NCBI GenBank assembly: GCA_003243195.1
Contig: QFQI01000008.1
Location: 124,001-188,000 of the forward strand
Reading direction: 5' to 3'
DNA length: 64,000 nt
DNA from: Sphingomonas taxi
GTDB lineage: Bacteria; Pseudomonadota; Alphaproteobacteria; Sphingomonadales; Sphingomonadaceae
Positions 26,226-34,040 of the stretch are shown in pieces. Numbering within the stretch: position 1 is the first letter of the stretch; each line of letters opens with the position of its first letter. The notes beneath the pieces were generated by a model, which saw only the letters and a list, made by a program, of their open reading frames with translations, made no database searches and had not been told where the DNA came from. A program made the position numbers and the translations under genes.

Positions 26226-27104
26226 TCAGCCGGACGCGTTCGCCGCCTTGATATGCTGGTGGTAGGCGGTGAAGTCGGCCCCGGCGGCGAGTGCGTCGCG
26301 CGCCGCGTTCCAGCCGTCTTCGGTCGCGCGCAACTGCGGCAGCGTGAGGCCGAGATCGCGGGCGAGATCGCCGGCGAGGCCGACGTCCTTGGCCATCAGC
26401 GCGAGTGCGAAGCCCTGATTGTAGGCGCCGGTCAGGACCTGTGTCTTGAAGATCGTCTCCGACACGCCGCTGCGCCCGGTCGAGCTGTTGACGACGTCGA
26501 GCAGCGTTTCGGGAGCGAGGCCGAAGCGTTCGGCGATGACCAGTCCTTCGGCCGCGATCGCGATGTTCGCGGCGGCGATCGCGTTGTTGATCGCCTTTGC
26601 GGCATGCCCGGTGCCCAGCGCGCCGGTGCGGATCATCCGCGCGCCCAGCGCGTCCAGCAGCGGGCGAACGCGCTCCACTGCGGCTTCGTCGTCGGCGCCG
26701 ACCATCAGCGCCAGCCTGCCTTCGGCCGCCAGTCCGACGCCGCCCGACACCGGGCTGTCGACGAGCGCGATGCCGCGTTCGGCCAGCTCGCGACCCAGCC
26801 GCACCGTGCCGGCCGCGTCCGCCGAACTCATGTCCAGCACGATCGTGCCGGACGGCAGCTCGCCCGCGGCGGCGATCGCCTCGCGCACGATCGCGCCGTT
26901 GGGCAGCATGGTGACGATGATGTCCGCGCCGGCCGCGGCATCGGCGGCGCTGGTCGCGGCGGCCGCGCCGAACGATCGCGTCACGTCGCCATTGGCGTCG
27001 AACGCCCGCACCGTGAACCCCTGATCGATCAGCCGGCGCGCCATCGGCGCGCCCATGTTGCCGAGGCCGATGAAGCCGACCCGGAGCGTCGACGGCGCGC
27101 TCAC
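26226..27104 (-). CDS. Beta-hydroxyacid dehydrogenase (3-hydroxyisobutyrate dehydrogenase family)
   Basis: 292 residues. N-terminal FIGLGNMGAPMARRLIDQGF, substrate-site VDSPVSGGVGLAAEGRLALMVGA, catalytic-Lys segment LGTGHAAKAINNAIAAANIAIAAEGLVIAERFGL. The start is a GTG (VSAPSTLRVGF) whose GTGA overlaps the TGA of the CMD-family gene, so the two are translationally coupled. Substrate unknown; in this operon an aryl 3-hydroxypropanoate or similar hydroxyacid from a lignin side chain is plausible. Confidence 0.8.
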   Translation of the reverse strand: MSAPSTLRVGFIGLGNMGAPMARRLIDQGFTVRAFDANGDVTRSFGAAAATSAADAAAGADIIVTMLPNGAIVREAIAAAGELPSGTIVLDMSSADAAGTVRLGRELAERGIALVDSPVSGGVGLAAEGRLALMVGADDEAAVERVRPLLDALGARMIRTGALGTGHAAKAINNAIAAANIAIAAEGLVIAERFGLAPETLLDVVNSSTGRSGVSETIFKTQVLTGAYNQGFALALMAKDVGLAGDLARDLGLTLPQLRATEDGWNAARDALAAGADFTAYHQHIKAANASG

Positions 27105-27487
27105 GGCTGTTTCGACCGTTCGATGTCGGCGAGCGCCTCCTCGCAGGCGCGCAGCGCGGTGAACGACGCGGGCACCCCGCAATAGATCATCGTGTGCAGG
27201 ACCAGTTCGCGGATCTCCGCGACGGTCAGGCCGTTGGCGATGCCGCCCTTGACGTGCATCTTGACCTCCAGTTCGCGCCCCTGCGCCATCAGCATCGCCA
27301 GTGTCGCGATGCTGCGATCGCGGCGACCGAGATCCGCGCGTGTCCAGGTTTCCCCGAAACAATAACGTGTCATGATGTCCTGGAACGGCTTGGCGAAGTC
27401 GGAGGCGTTGGCCACCGCATTCTCCGCGAGTTCCGCGCCCCACATTTCCCGGCGCACGGCCATGCCGGCCTCGTACGTGTCTTCCAC
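27101..27487 (-). CDS. Carboxymuconolactone decarboxylase-family protein
   Basis: 128 residues, the PcaC/CMD size. Conserved block RDRSIATLAMLMAQGRELEVKMHVKGGIANGLTVAEIRELVLHTMIYCGVPAS, with a single Cys (YCGVP) near its end and therefore not an AhpD CxxC peroxidase. PcaC decarboxylates gamma-carboxymuconolactone in the beta-ketoadipate pathway, but no pcaB, pcaD or pcaI/J is nearby, so a different small-acid substrate is likely. First gene of the seven-gene minus-strand operon ending in ferA. Confidence 0.75.
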   Translation of the reverse strand: MEDTYEAGMAVRREMWGAELAENAVANASDFAKPFQDIMTRYCFGETWTRADLGRRDRSIATLAMLMAQGRELEVKMHVKGGIANGLTVAEIRELVLHTMIYCGVPASFTALRACEEALADIERSKQP

Positions 27488-27573
27488 GTCATCCCTCCTA
27501 ATCCGGTGCCCGCTCGCCTGCGGGGCTGCCCGTCGTGATGGGGCAGAGACTAGGCCGGTTTTCGGCGTCCGTG

Positions 27574-27594
27574 GTTATTCGTTCGGTCGATAAC
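27574..27594. promoter_or_regulatory. Candidate LysR-type operator in the divergent promoter
   Basis: GTTAT-N11-ATAAC lies in the 260-bp gap between the lsdA/ferBA operon and the ALDH-GMC-ALDH-DUF3237 operon. The interrupted dyad with T-N11-A spacing fits LysR-family sites, and LysR genes lie at 32.9 and 11.3 kb. The rest of the gap shows no gene. Confidence 0.4.
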
Positions 27595-27747
27595 ATTGAT
27601 GCGCAACCGGGCGTTGCGCCACCGCAATGCCGGGCACTAGACCCGTCGCATCAGGCCCGCAGAGGCCGTTCGCAGGAGAGTGGCCGCGACGCGACAGCGC
27701 GCGTCATCCTCATCTGCGGCGGCGGGGCGCAGGAGAGATCATCGGCC

Positions 27748-29166
27748 ATGACCTACCGGCTTCTCATCGACGGGCGCCTCGTGGACGGCGCAGCCTCGCT
27801 CGACGTGGTCGACCCCGCGACCGCCACGGTATTCGCCACCGCGCAGCGCGCCGACCGCGCGCAGCTCGACGCGGCGGTGGAGGCCGCGACCCGGGCCTTC
27901 CCGGCATGGTCGGCGCTGTCGCGCGAGCAGCGCGCGGGATATCTCGAAACACTGGCGGATGCGGTCGAGGCGCGCTTCGAGGAATTTGCGCTGCTGCTGA
28001 CCAGCGAGCAGGGCAAGCCGCTCGCCGAGGCGCGCTTCGAGGTGGGCGGCGCGGTGGCCGCGCTGCGATATTTCGCGCAGGTCGACCTGCCGCCCGAGAC
28101 GCTCGTGGACGATGCCGAGAACCTGATCGTCGAACATCGCGCGCCGCTGGGCGTGGTGGGCGTCATCACGCCGTGGAACTTCCCGCTGATCCTGCTGGTG
28201 GTGAAGGTCGCGCCGGCGCTCAGCACCGGCAACACGGTGGTTGCCAAGCCCGCGCCGACCACGCCGCTGACCACGCTGCTGCTGGGCGAGGTCGCGGCCG
28301 ACATCCTGCCCGCGGGTGTGTTCAACACGATCGTCGATGCGAACGACCTGGGGTCGGCGCTGGCCGCACATTCCGGCGTGGCGAAGGTCAGCTTCACCGG
28401 ATCGACCGAAACCGGCCGCAAGGTGATGGGCAGCGCGGCGGGGACGCTCAAGCGGCTGACGCTGGAACTGGGCGGCAACGACGCCGCGATCCTGCTGGAC
28501 GATGTCGATGTGGACGAGGTGGCGCCGCGCATCTTCGCGGCTGCCACGATCAACGCCGGGCAGGTCTGCATGGCGGCAAAGCGCATCTACGCGCCGCGCG
28601 CGCTCTACGACCGGCTGTGCGATGCGCTGGGGGCGTTGGCGCGCGCGGCGGTGGTCGATGACGGGCGCAACCAGGGCGCGCAGATCGGCCCGCTGCAGAA
28701 CCGCCAGCAATATGACAAGGTGCTCGACCTGATCGATGACGCGCGCGGCTCCGGCACGATCGTCGCCGGCGGCGGGCGGCTGGACCGCGAGGGCTTCTTC
28801 ATCGCGCCGACCGTGGTGCGCGACCTGCCCGACGATGCGCGGCTGGTACGCGAGGAGCAGTTCGGCCCGGTGATCCCGGTGCTCGCCTATGACGCGCTCG
28901 ACGATCTGGTCGCGCGGGTGAACGACAGCGAGTTCGGGCTTGCGGGTTCGATCTGGACGTCGGACCCGACGCGCGCGCTCGATCTGGCGATGCGGCTCGA
29001 TACCGGGACGGTGTGGATCAACAAGCACCTCGACCTGCGCTTCGACGTGCCCTTCGGCGGCGCGAAACAGTCCGGCATCGGTCGCGAACAGGGGATCGAG
29101 GGCGTGCGCGAGTTCACGCAGGCGAAGGTCATCAACATGGCCAAGGCCGCGCAGGTCGCCGCGTGA
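27748..29166 (+). CDS. Aldehyde dehydrogenase, first gene of the GMC operon
   Basis: 472 residues. Motifs: GVITPWNFPLILLVVKVAPALSTGN, FTGSTETGRKVMGSAAG, LELGGNDAAILLDDVDVDEV with catalytic Glu, NAGQVCMAAKRIY with nucleophile Cys, EEQFGPVIPVLAY. Start ATG follows AGGAGAG. The set of three ALDHs around the GMC oxidoreductase points to stepwise oxidation of primary alcohols to acids in lignin-type side chains. Exact aldehyde unknown. Confidence 0.85.
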   Translation: MTYRLLIDGRLVDGAASLDVVDPATATVFATAQRADRAQLDAAVEAATRAFPAWSALSREQRAGYLETLADAVEARFEEFALLLTSEQGKPLAEARFEVGGAVAALRYFAQVDLPPETLVDDAENLIVEHRAPLGVVGVITPWNFPLILLVVKVAPALSTGNTVVAKPAPTTPLTTLLLGEVAADILPAGVFNTIVDANDLGSALAAHSGVAKVSFTGSTETGRKVMGSAAGTLKRLTLELGGNDAAILLDDVDVDEVAPRIFAAATINAGQVCMAAKRIYAPRALYDRLCDALGALARAAVVDDGRNQGAQIGPLQNRQQYDKVLDLIDDARGSGTIVAGGGRLDREGFFIAPTVVRDLPDDARLVREEQFGPVIPVLAYDALDDLVARVNDSEFGLAGSIWTSDPTRALDLAMRLDTGTVWINKHLDLRFDVPFGGAKQSGIGREQGIEGVREFTQAKVINMAKAAQVAA

Positions 29167-29194
29167 TGCGCGTCGGCGCGGCGGACATGCGGCG

Positions 29195-30862
29195 ATGACG
29201 GCCGGTTTCGATTTCATCGTCGTCGGGGCGGGCTCGGCCGGTTGCGTGCTGGCCAACCGCCTGTCCGCATCGGGCGCGGCGCGGGTGTTGCTGCTCGAAG
29301 CGGGCGGCAGCGACCGGCACCCGCTGGTGCAGATGCCGATCGGCTGGTTCTCGCTGGTGCGGCAGGGGCGGTTCGACTGGGGGTTGCGCAACGAACCGGA
29401 GGAGGCGACGGACGGCCGCGTCTGGCCACAGCCGCGCGGCAAGCTGCTGGGCGGAACGTCGTCGATCAACGGCATGATGTATTCGCGCGGCACGGCGGCG
29501 GATTACGACGGCTGGGAGGCTGCGGGCCTCGACGGGTGGGATTATGCCTCCGTCCTCCCCTATTTCCGGCGCAGCGAGACGAACTGGCGCGGGGCGGGGG
29601 ATTTCCATGGCGGAAGCGGCCCGCTGCACGTCAACCGGCAGCGGGCCGAGCAGCCTTTCCATGAGCGGATCGTCGCGGCCGGGCGTGCGCTCGGCCTTGC
29701 CGAGAACGACGACTTCAACGGCGCCGTCGCCGGGGGCGTCGGACTGCCGGACTTCACCGTGAACCGCGGGCGTCGTCACAGCAGCGCCGACGCCTTCCTG
29801 GCGCCGGCGCGCGCGCGGTCGAACCTGACGATCGAGACGGGGGCGACCGCGACGCGCATCCTGTTCGACGGGGATCGCGCCTCGGGGGTGGAATATCTCC
29901 GTGCGGGGCAGCCATGCCGGGCGGAGACGAGCGGCGAGGTGATCCTCGCGGGCGGCGCCTATCACTCGCCGCACCTGCTGATGCTGTCGGGCATCGGCGA
30001 CGCAGCCGCGCTGCGATCGCACGGGATCGGCGTGGTCGCCGATCGCCCGGCCGTCGGCCAGGACTTGCAGGACCATCCGATGGTCGGCGCGGGTTATGCG
30101 GCGAGCGGCACGACGACCTTCGAACGCGCGCTCCGTCTCGACCGGCTGGCGCTGGCCGCGGTCGACTGGGCGGTGCGGGGGCAGGGGCCGCTGGCGGGAC
30201 AGCCGATGACCGCGCAGGCGTTCGTCAATCTGGCGGGGGACGGCGACTGGCCCGACGTGCAGGTCCAGATCAGCCATGTCTCGATGATGGCGCAGCCGTG
30301 GTTCCCGCTGTGGCGCAAGGGGGCGGGGCACCAGTTCAGCGTCGGCGCGCTCCAGCTCCAGCCCGAGGGGCGCGGCGAGATCACGCTGCGCTCGGCCGAT
30401 CCGCGCGATCCGCCCCGGCTGCGGCTGGGGCTGCTGGCGACCGAGGGTGACCGCCGCGCGGCGCGCGACATGGTGCGCTTCATCCGGCGGTTGTTCTCCA
30501 CCGCGCCGGCAAGCGAGCTGGTGTCGGCGGAACTGTTCCCCGGCCCAGCCGTGCAGTCGGACGCCGAGCTGGATGCGGTGATCCGCGCCTCGATCATGAC
30601 CGGGTCGCACCCGACCAGCAGTTGCGCGATGGCGCCCGGCACGGACGGCGTTCTCGACGCCCAGCTTCGCGTGAAGGGCGTGCGCGGGCTTCGCGTCGCG
30701 GATGCCTCCGCGATGCCGCGCGTGCCGCGCGGCAACACCAATGCGCCGACGATGATGATCGCGGAAAGGGCCAGCGACCTGATCCTGGGCCTTGCCGCGC
30801 CGTCGCCTGCCGCCGTCACCCAGATGCCGATCGGCGGAGCCCGATCGAAGGAGGCCATATGA
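29195..30862 (+). CDS. GMC-family FAD-dependent alcohol oxidoreductase
   Basis: 555 residues. FAD-binding DFIVVGAGSAGCVLANRLS, LLLEAGGSDRHP, GMC signature region GKLLGGTSSINGMMYSRG, LAGGAYHSPHLLMLSGIGDAAAL, and the catalytic-base region SHPTSSCAMAP ... PRGNTNAPTMMIAERASD. No signal peptide, so cytoplasmic. Sphingomonad members such as HpvZ and PhcC/PhcD oxidise the gamma-alcohol of lignin-derived compounds. Here the gene is flanked by two ALDH genes and followed by a DUF3237 gene, the same enzyme set as in dehydrodiconiferyl alcohol catabolism. Substrate is inferred. Confidence 0.85.
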   Translation: MTAGFDFIVVGAGSAGCVLANRLSASGAARVLLLEAGGSDRHPLVQMPIGWFSLVRQGRFDWGLRNEPEEATDGRVWPQPRGKLLGGTSSINGMMYSRGTAADYDGWEAAGLDGWDYASVLPYFRRSETNWRGAGDFHGGSGPLHVNRQRAEQPFHERIVAAGRALGLAENDDFNGAVAGGVGLPDFTVNRGRRHSSADAFLAPARARSNLTIETGATATRILFDGDRASGVEYLRAGQPCRAETSGEVILAGGAYHSPHLLMLSGIGDAAALRSHGIGVVADRPAVGQDLQDHPMVGAGYAASGTTTFERALRLDRLALAAVDWAVRGQGPLAGQPMTAQAFVNLAGDGDWPDVQVQISHVSMMAQPWFPLWRKGAGHQFSVGALQLQPEGRGEITLRSADPRDPPRLRLGLLATEGDRRAARDMVRFIRRLFSTAPASELVSAELFPGPAVQSDAELDAVIRASIMTGSHPTSSCAMAPGTDGVLDAQLRVKGVRGLRVADASAMPRVPRGNTNAPTMMIAERASDLILGLAAPSPAAVTQMPIGGARSKEAI

Positions 30863-32352
30863 CGTATTTCTCCCAGGTGCCGCTTGCCCGGCCAGACGCG
30901 CTGTATATCGGCGGCGAGTGGCGGCGCGCCGCGGGCGATGCCCGCATCACGGTGACCTCGCCACATGACGAACGGACGGTCGCGAGCGTCGCCGCCGCCG
31001 GGGCCGAGGATGCCGCCGCCGCCATCGCCGCCGCGCGCCGCGCCTTCGACGAGGGTCCGTGGCCGCGCATGCGCCCGGCGGAGCGGGCCGAATATCTGGC
31101 GCGCATGGGCGAGCATCTGCGCACGCGCGCCGACGATCTGGCGCGCGCCTATACGCTGCAGGTCGGCGCGCTTGCCGCGACCGCGCCGTTCCTCGTCAAC
31201 GGCGGGATGCAGATCATCGACGACGTGATTTCCTATGTCGACCGTTTCGACTGGGTGCGCGAGGATCGCCCGACCGACGGCCAGGGCACGGCGCTGATCG
31301 TGCGTGAGCCGCTGGGCACCGTCGCGGCGATCGCGCCGTGGAATGCGCCGTTCACGATCATGCTGAACAAGGTGATGCCCGCGCTGCTGGCCGGCAACAC
31401 CGTCATCATGAAGCCCGCGCCGGAAACGCCGATCGAGGCGTTCATCATCGCCGAGGCCGCCGCCGCGGCGGGGTTGCCCGCCGGCGTGCTGAACCTGCTG
31501 CCCGCCGACCGCGACGTCGCCAATGCGATCGTCGTCAGCGATGCGGTCGACAAGGTGAGCTTCACCGGCTCCACCGCCGCCGGACGCCGGATCGGCGCGA
31601 TCTGCGGCGAACGGATCGGGCGCTGCACGCTCGAACTCGGCGGCAAGTCGGCCGCGGTGGTGCTCGACGATTACGATGTGGGAGCCGCGGCGCAGACGCT
31701 GGCGTTCGTCATCAGCATGTTCTCCGGCCAGATCTGCGCGTCGCTGACCCGCGCGATCGTCCCGAAGCGCCGTTATGCCGATTTCGTCGAGGCGATCGGC
31801 GCGGCGATGGCGACGATCAGGGTCGGCGATCCCGACGATCCGGCATCGCAGATGGGGCCGCTGGCGATGGCGCGGCAGCTCGAGACGGTGCGCGGGTTCA
31901 TCGACCGGGGAACCCGCGAGGGGGCACGGCTGGTCACCGGCGGCACGCGCCCGGACGGGCTGGAGCGCGGCCATTATCTCGCGCCCACGCTGTTCGCCGA
32001 CGTGGCGAGCGGGCATGCGATCGCGCAGGAGGAGATCTTCGGCCCCGTCCTCAGCCTGATCGCGGCGGAGGACGAGGCGGACGCGATCCGCATCGCCAAT
32101 GACTCGCGCTACGGCCTCTACGGCGCGGTGTTCACCAACGACGTGGACGCCGCCTATCGCGTCGCCCGCGGCGTGCGCACCGGCGCCGTGACGCAGAATG
32201 CGTTCAAGCTGGATCCGCGGCTGCCGTTCGGCGGCTTCAAACAGTCGGGCATCGGGCGTGAGGGCGGTCTGGTCGGGCTGGCCGGCTATACCGATACGAA
32301 GACGCTGCTCCTCGATGCGCTGCCGTCCACCCTCGCTACGGGAGCCCTTTGA
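30859..32352 (+). CDS. Aldehyde dehydrogenase, third gene of the GMC operon
   Basis: 497 residues. Motifs: AIAPWNAPFTIMLNKVMPALLAGN, FTGSTAAGRRIGAICGE, LELGGKSAAVVLDDYD with catalytic Glu, MFSGQICASLTRAIV with nucleophile Cys, and PFGGFKQSGIGREGG. It overlaps the GMC gene by ATGA and the DUF3237 gene by TGATG, so three proteins are translationally coupled. It probably oxidises the aldehyde made by the GMC enzyme to an acid, which the DUF3237 protein could then decarboxylate. Confidence 0.87.
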   Translation: MTYFSQVPLARPDALYIGGEWRRAAGDARITVTSPHDERTVASVAAAGAEDAAAAIAAARRAFDEGPWPRMRPAERAEYLARMGEHLRTRADDLARAYTLQVGALAATAPFLVNGGMQIIDDVISYVDRFDWVREDRPTDGQGTALIVREPLGTVAAIAPWNAPFTIMLNKVMPALLAGNTVIMKPAPETPIEAFIIAEAAAAAGLPAGVLNLLPADRDVANAIVVSDAVDKVSFTGSTAAGRRIGAICGERIGRCTLELGGKSAAVVLDDYDVGAAAQTLAFVISMFSGQICASLTRAIVPKRRYADFVEAIGAAMATIRVGDPDDPASQMGPLAMARQLETVRGFIDRGTREGARLVTGGTRPDGLERGHYLAPTLFADVASGHAIAQEEIFGPVLSLIAAEDEADAIRIANDSRYGLYGAVFTNDVDAAYRVARGVRTGAVTQNAFKLDPRLPFGGFKQSGIGREGGLVGLAGYTDTKTLLLDALPSTLATGAL

Positions 32353-32876
32353 TGCACAGCTATTCGCCCACGCCGTTCGAAGGCGTGTCCGGCCAGGACG
32401 GACCCCGGCTCGAATTCGCCTTCCAGATCAAGCTGCGGTTTTCCCGTGCGCAGAACATCAAGAACATGCCCACCGGGGCCGGCCGCGGCGCGGTGTATAT
32501 CGACGATGGCGTGGTCAGCGGGCCGCATCTCAACGGCCGGGTCGTGGAGGGGAGCGGCGCCGACTGGGCGCTGTTCCGCCCCGACGACACGCTGGCGACC
32601 GATGCGCGCTACATGCTGCAGGCGGACGACGGCACGCTGATCCTGATGCACAATCGCGGCTTCCTGTGGGGGCGCACGCCCGACGTGCTCGGGCGCATCC
32701 AGAACTGGATGTTCCGCGATGGTCCGCCGGTGGATTCGGCCGAATTCTACCTGCGCGCCTCGCCGTCGTTCGAGGTCGAAAGCGGACCGTTCGACTGGCT
32801 GACCCGGCACATCTTCGTCGGCGTCGGCACGCGGCAGGCCGATGGTAACACCATCCGCTATTACGCCCTGCTCTGA
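32352..32876 (+). CDS. DUF3237-family protein, candidate PhcF/PhcG-type decarboxylase
   Basis: 174 residues. DUF3237 hallmarks: RLEFAFQIKLRFSRAQ, NMPTGAGRGAVYIDDGVVSGPHLNGRVVEGSGADW, ARYMLQADDGTLILMHNRGFLWG. As I recall, PhcF and PhcG of SYK-6 belong to this family and stereospecifically decarboxylate the phenylcoumaran acid DCA-CC to a stilbene. The gene directly follows ALDH-GMC-ALDH and is divergent from a lignostilbene dioxygenase gene, which fits that route. A perfect hairpin follows its stop. The family has other, uncharacterised members, so the reaction is inferred. Confidence 0.8.
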   Translation: MHSYSPTPFEGVSGQDGPRLEFAFQIKLRFSRAQNIKNMPTGAGRGAVYIDDGVVSGPHLNGRVVEGSGADWALFRPDDTLATDARYMLQADDGTLILMHNRGFLWGRTPDVLGRIQNWMFRDGPPVDSAEFYLRASPSFEVESGPFDWLTRHIFVGVGTRQADGNTIRYYALL

Positions 32877-32882
32877 GAGATT

Positions 32883-32917
32883 GCCTGCGAAACCCGCGAG
32901 AGGGCGGTTTCGCAGGC
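32883..32917. terminator. Bidirectional terminator hairpin after the DUF3237 gene
   Basis: GCCTGCGAAACC and GGTTTCGCAGGC form a perfect 12-bp stem with an 11-nt loop, filling the gap between two convergent genes (stops at 32876 and 32919). Confidence 0.7.
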
Positions 32918-32918
32918 G

Positions 32919-33854
32919 TCAGCCCGCGACGTGCAGGTCGGCATGCCGGTTGAACGTGGCATAGACGATGGATCGCAGCCACATGTTGAAGGGGTCGGTC
33001 TTCACCCGCCGGTGGAAATACTGGAACACCTCCAGCCTGGGCATGTCGAAGTCCGGCACCAGCGTCTTGACACCGAACGTGGCGGCGAAGGTGTCGCCCA
33101 TCCGCTTGGGCACCACCGCCACGTAATTGGGATCGAGCCGCACGATATGCGGGATCGTCAGCGCATGCACGGTGGTCACGATCGAGCGGCGCTGAAACCC
33201 CTGGCGTTCGAACACGTCGTCGATGGTGAAGCGGTAGGAACGGCTGGGCGCGGCGGCGACGTGCTGCATGGCGGCGAACTGCTCCAGCGTGATCCGGTCG
33301 TCGATCGGACAATCGCTCGCCACCATCACGCGATAGCCATGGTCGTACAGCTTCTGCTGGAGCACGTTCGCGGAGGTGTTGAGCGGACCGCTGACCGCCA
33401 CGTCGATCGCGCCGCTCGCCAGCCCGACGTCGAGATCGTCGCCCCAAGCCTCGACCACATGCACCGAACAGCCCGGCGCCTCCGTCTGTAGCGTCCGCAG
33501 CAGCGGCGGCACGGTGGCAAGCTCGCCGACGTCGTTGAGCGCCAGCGTGATCTGCCGCGTCGACGATCGCGGATCGAACGCGGCGTTCTGCAACAGCGCC
33601 TCGTTGGCATGGGCGACGAAGCGGGTGACCGCATCGGTGAGGTCGAGCGCGCGCTGCGTCGGCTGCACGCCGTCATGCGTCTTGATGAACAGGTCGTCGC
33701 CGAAATACTCGCGCAGCCGGGTCAGCCCGTGGCTGATCGCACTCTGACTGCGCCCCAGCGAGCGGGCGGCCTTGGACACGCTGCCGAGCCGCAGCAGGGC
33801 GTCGAACACGACGAACAGGTTCAGGTCGAGCCCCCGATAGCGTTCGATCGACAT
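32919..33854 (-). CDS. LysR-family regulator (NodD-like)
   Basis: 311 residues. N-terminal HTH: LDLNLFVVFDALLRLGSVSKAARSLGRSQSAISHGLTRLREYFGDDLFIK. The effector domain starts about residue 95 (RQITLALNDVGELATVPPLL) and includes VAVSGPLNTSANVLQQKLYDHGYRVM. The N-terminus is of the LDLNLF (NodD/LinR/PcpR) kind common in regulators of aromatic degradation. It is divergent from a TonB receptor gene with 186 bp between, where two dyads are present, and convergent with the GMC operon. Likely controls the receptor and perhaps the GMC and Rieske operons. Confidence 0.88.
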   Translation of the reverse strand: MSIERYRGLDLNLFVVFDALLRLGSVSKAARSLGRSQSAISHGLTRLREYFGDDLFIKTHDGVQPTQRALDLTDAVTRFVAHANEALLQNAAFDPRSSTRQITLALNDVGELATVPPLLRTLQTEAPGCSVHVVEAWGDDLDVGLASGAIDVAVSGPLNTSANVLQQKLYDHGYRVMVASDCPIDDRITLEQFAAMQHVAAAPSRSYRFTIDDVFERQGFQRRSIVTTVHALTIPHIVRLDPNYVAVVPKRMGDTFAATFGVKTLVPDFDMPRLEVFQYFHRRVKTDPFNMWLRSIVYATFNRHADLHVAG

Positions 33855-33894
33855 CCATCCCTTCCCTTCGCGCCGGCTGCGCCCGGCGGGGCGG

Positions 33895-33911
33895 CCATAG
33901 CACAGCTATGG
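33895..33911. promoter_or_regulatory. Dyad near the LysR start, candidate operator
   Basis: CCATAG-CACAG-CTATGG is a perfect 6-bp inverted repeat, 41 bp before the LysR start. A second, weaker dyad CATAA-GGG-TTATG lies at 33943-33955, nearer the TonB receptor gene. Spacing and base composition fit LysR-type sites. Confidence 0.45.
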
Positions 33912-34040
33912 ATGCGGCGCAGTGATCGCCGCGCGGAACGGGCATAAGGGTTATGATTCCTTTGCATGCTCCAGATGCCCGCCGCCCGCGTACACCCGCC
34001 GGGGCCGAACCAGTAAATGCGTCGGCACCGGAGGGGATTG

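Noticed and set aside
27101..27487. CMD-family gene as pcaC of a beta-ketoadipate branch
   Set aside because: No pcaB, pcaD or pcaI/J gene is present and the window encodes the 4,5-cleavage route, so only the family is assigned.
30094..32016. 640-codon minus-strand open frame
   Set aside because: Runs antisense through the GMC and ALDH genes; no family resemblance.
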